A DNA stretch of 14,370 bases from an uncultured Eubacteriales bacterium (GTDB lineage Bacteria > Bacillota > Clostridia > Oscillospirales > Butyricicoccaceae), in NCBI GenBank assembly GCA_910585875.1, contig CAJUIK010000048.1, positions 1 through 14,370 of the forward strand, in the 5' to 3' direction. The notes under the pieces were generated by a model. The model saw only the letters and a program-made list of their open reading frames with translations, had not been told where the DNA came from and made no database searches. Each line of letters begins with the position of its first letter. Within the stretch, counting starts at the first letter, position 1. Made by a program: the position numbers and the translations under genes. Shown here piece after piece: positions 13,124 through 14,370 of the stretch.

Positions 13124-13152
13124 AATATAATCCGATTTCGGACTTTTGTCAA
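13124..13152 (-). promoter_or_regulatory. Promoter of the marR-MATE operon
   Basis: On the minus strand, TTGACA (13152-13147) is followed after 17 bases by TATATT (13129-13124). The spacer contains MarR box 1. Confidence 0.75.
13131..13142. promoter_or_regulatory. MarR box 1, inside the promoter spacer
   Basis: TCCGATTTCGGA is a palindrome with perfect five-base arms (TCCGA / TCGGA) and a TT centre. It fits between the -35 and -10 boxes. Box 2 lies 27 bases away, and on the minus strand the two sites with their flanks form a direct repeat matching at 15 of 18 positions. Confidence 0.75.
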
Positions 13153-13213
13153 GGGGGCAGAGGATGGCATCTTTCCCTTGTGGGGCAGATAAAAATTAGA
13201 AGGGGGGAATTAT

Positions 13214-13506
13214 ATGATTGTGTTATCGTTATCCCTTGTCCTCCTCTGCGCCCTGGCGTTTTGCGTGGAATGGGCGGCGCAGTGCGGAGTGAAAAACGCC
13301 ATCAATGAGCTGCTGGCCCAGCATGTGATCCAGTTCACCGGCCAACTGCCGCCTGCGCCTCCAGCGCCGCCTCCCTACCCGGAGGAGCTGCGCAAGATGG
13401 AGGAGGAGGCCAGAAAGCAGGCGGAGCAGCAGGCAAAAGAGGAAGAAGAGCCGCCAACAAGAGCAGAAAAAACCGCCCTTGGCGCAAAACGGCGCCAAGG
13501 GCGGTT
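13214..13506 (+). CDS. Small one-helix membrane protein, unrecognised, no stop before ftsH
   Basis: The frame starts at ATG 13214 with a GGGGGG-type ribosome binding site six bases upstream. It encodes an N-terminal membrane helix (MIVLSLSLVLLCALAFCV, residues 1-18), a short middle part (GVKNAINELLAQHVIQFTG), a proline-rich linker (PPAPPAPPPYP, 46-56) and a highly charged helical tail (EELRKMEEEARKQAEQQAKE, 57-76, then EEE). Codon third positions are GC-rich, as in neighbouring genes. I do not recognise the family. The frame has no stop; it runs through the ftsH terminator and stays open, antisense to ftsH, to the window end. The end given here is only the edge of the hairpin. A frameshift near the A-run at 13467-13472 would end it at 13547 or 13557. 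It is divergent from marR. Confidence 0.5.
13467..13506 (-). terminator. Rho-independent terminator of ftsH
   Basis: A perfect 15-bp stem, AACCGCCCTTGGCGC / GCGCCAAGGGCGGTT (13471-13485 with 13492-13506), closes on a six-base loop. On the minus strand it ends in a run of six T residues (13472-13467). It lies 16 bases after the ftsH stop. There is no T run on the plus-strand side, so it should act mainly for ftsH. Confidence 0.93.
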
Positions 13507-13522
13507 CCTGCATTCAGCTTTG

Positions 13523-14370
13523 TTACTGGCTGGCTGGGGCTTTCTGACGGCCCATGACGGCCATAAATTCTTCGCCGGTGATGGTTTCCTTCTCCAGCAG
13601 ATAGGCGGCCAGGGCGTGGAGTTTGTCGATGTTGGCGGCCAGAATTTCCGAAGCCCGGGCGTGGCAGGCTTTGATGGTTTCCAATACCTCTTGATCCGCT
13701 TGAGCGGCGGTTTCCGGGGCGCAGGTCAAAGAGGCGTCGCCGCCCAGGTATTGGTTGTGGAGGGTTTCCAGCGCCATCATATCGAAGCGGGCGCTCATGC
13801 CGTAGCGGGCGATCATGGCCCGGGCCAGCTTGGTGGCCTGCTCGATGTCGTTGGCTGCGCCGGAGGAGCCGGAGCCGAAAACCAGCTCTTCCGCCGCCCG
13901 GCCGCCGGCCAGGGTGGCGATTTTGGACAAGGCTTCCTCTCGGCTCATCAGCCGGCGTTCCTGTTCGTCCACCTGCATGGTGTAGCCCAAAGCGCCGGAG
14001 GTCCGGGGCACGATGGTGATTTTGTGTACAGGAGCGCTGTCCTTCTGCATGGCGGCCACCAAGGCGTGGCCAATTTCATGGTAGGCCACGATCTGTTTTT
14101 CTTTTTCGTTGACGGCGGCGCCTTTCCGCTGATAGCCGGCGATAACGGTTTCCACCGCTTCCTCAAAGTCCTGCTGGGTCACGGCTTCCCTCTGGCAGCG
14201 GACAGCCCGGAGGGCGCCCTCGTTGACGATGTTGGCCAGCTCCGCGCCGGAGGCGCCGGCGGTGGCCCGGGCAATCACGTTCCAATCCACGCCGGGCGCC
14301 GTTTTGACGTCTCTGGCGTGTACCTTCAAAATGGCTTCCCGGCCCTGCAAATCTGGCAGCTCCACAGGGA
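13523..14370 (-). CDS. ftsH: ATP-dependent zinc metalloprotease FtsH, C-terminal part
   Basis: The last 282 residues of an FtsH-type protease; the gene continues beyond the right edge. The visible part starts in the AAA+ module at ELPDLQGREAILKVHAR. It then shows the helical lid (DWNVIARATAGASGAELANIV) and the M41 peptidase domain with the zinc-binding HEIGH (codons 14080-14066), the IVPRTSGALGYTM substrate strand, GGRAAEELVFG, and ANDIEQATKLAR, which carries the third zinc ligand Asp. The C-terminus (EEFMAVMGRQKAPASQ) is short. FtsH is a membrane-anchored hexamer that degrades misfolded membrane proteins and short-lived regulators. Clostridia often have several ftsH copies, and the missing N-terminus prevents telling which this is. 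It is terminated by a strong hairpin and converges with the small membrane-protein frame. Confidence 0.95.
   Translation of the reverse strand, partial: PVELPDLQGREAILKVHARDVKTAPGVDWNVIARATAGASGAELANIVNEGALRAVRCQREAVTQQDFEEAVETVIAGYQRKGAAVNEKEKQIVAYHEIGHALVAAMQKDSAPVHKITIVPRTSGALGYTMQVDEQERRLMSREEALSKIATLAGGRAAEELVFGSGSSGAANDIEQATKLARAMIARYGMSARFDMMALETLHNQYLGGDASLTCAPETAAQADQEVLETIKACHARASEILAANIDKLHALAAYLLEKETITGEEFMAVMGRQKAPASQ

Noticed and set aside
13229..13513. 94-residue minus-strand frame rich in Leu and Arg
   Set aside because: It begins inside the ftsH terminator, has no ribosome binding site, and is the complement of the charged tail of the plus-strand frame.

Overview
The window is typical of a GC-rich member of the Firmicutes, most likely a gut-type Clostridia (Oscillospiraceae-like). 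The grounds are strong AGGAGG-type ribosome binding sites, GC-ending codons, many GC-hairpin/T-tract terminators, an SLH-anchored cellulase, a DUF951 protein, a YtrA-type GntR regulator, a BirA with a DNA-binding domain beside BioY, and MATE pumps paired with MerR or MarR regulators. This placement is inferred from gene content; no rRNA or tRNA is present to confirm it.

Layout. 1-133: C-terminal end of a VanZ-like membrane protein (+). 224-2776 (-): a two-gene unit with an SLH-GH5 surface endoglucanase first and a DUF1963 (YwqG-like) protein second; it has its own promoter just past the terminator of the next unit. 2981-5230: a MATE exporter (-) divergent from a BmrR/TipA-like MerR regulator (+), with a 19-bp-spacer MerR-type promoter between them. 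5263-6192 (-): a three-repeat S1 RNA-binding protein whose upstream region (6211-6344) is a run of perfect hairpins. 6493-7461 (+): DUF951 zinc-ribbon-like protein and a uridine-phosphorylase-family enzyme. 7613-9491 (+): overlapping GntR(YtrA)-ABC ATPase-ABC permease operon. 9661-11195 (+): birA-bioY operon with a probable BirA operator on its promoter. 11245-13077 (-): MarR regulator followed by a second MATE exporter, with two matching MarR-type boxes on the promoter. 13214 onwards (+): a small one-helix membrane protein whose frame has no stop before it enters the antisense of ftsH. 13523-14370 (-): C-terminal part of the FtsH protease.

The genes themselves are mostly known families. The information is in the control regions. 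Four regulators (MerR, GntR, BirA, MarR) each sit beside a readable operator on their own promoter, and two paralogous MATE pumps are under two different regulator classes. I see no CRISPR array, IS element, prophage or clearly new multi-gene system. The most unusual signals are the hairpin array upstream of the S1 gene, the MarR gene whose only good ribosome binding site faces an AUA codon, and the stop-less small membrane protein converging on ftsH.
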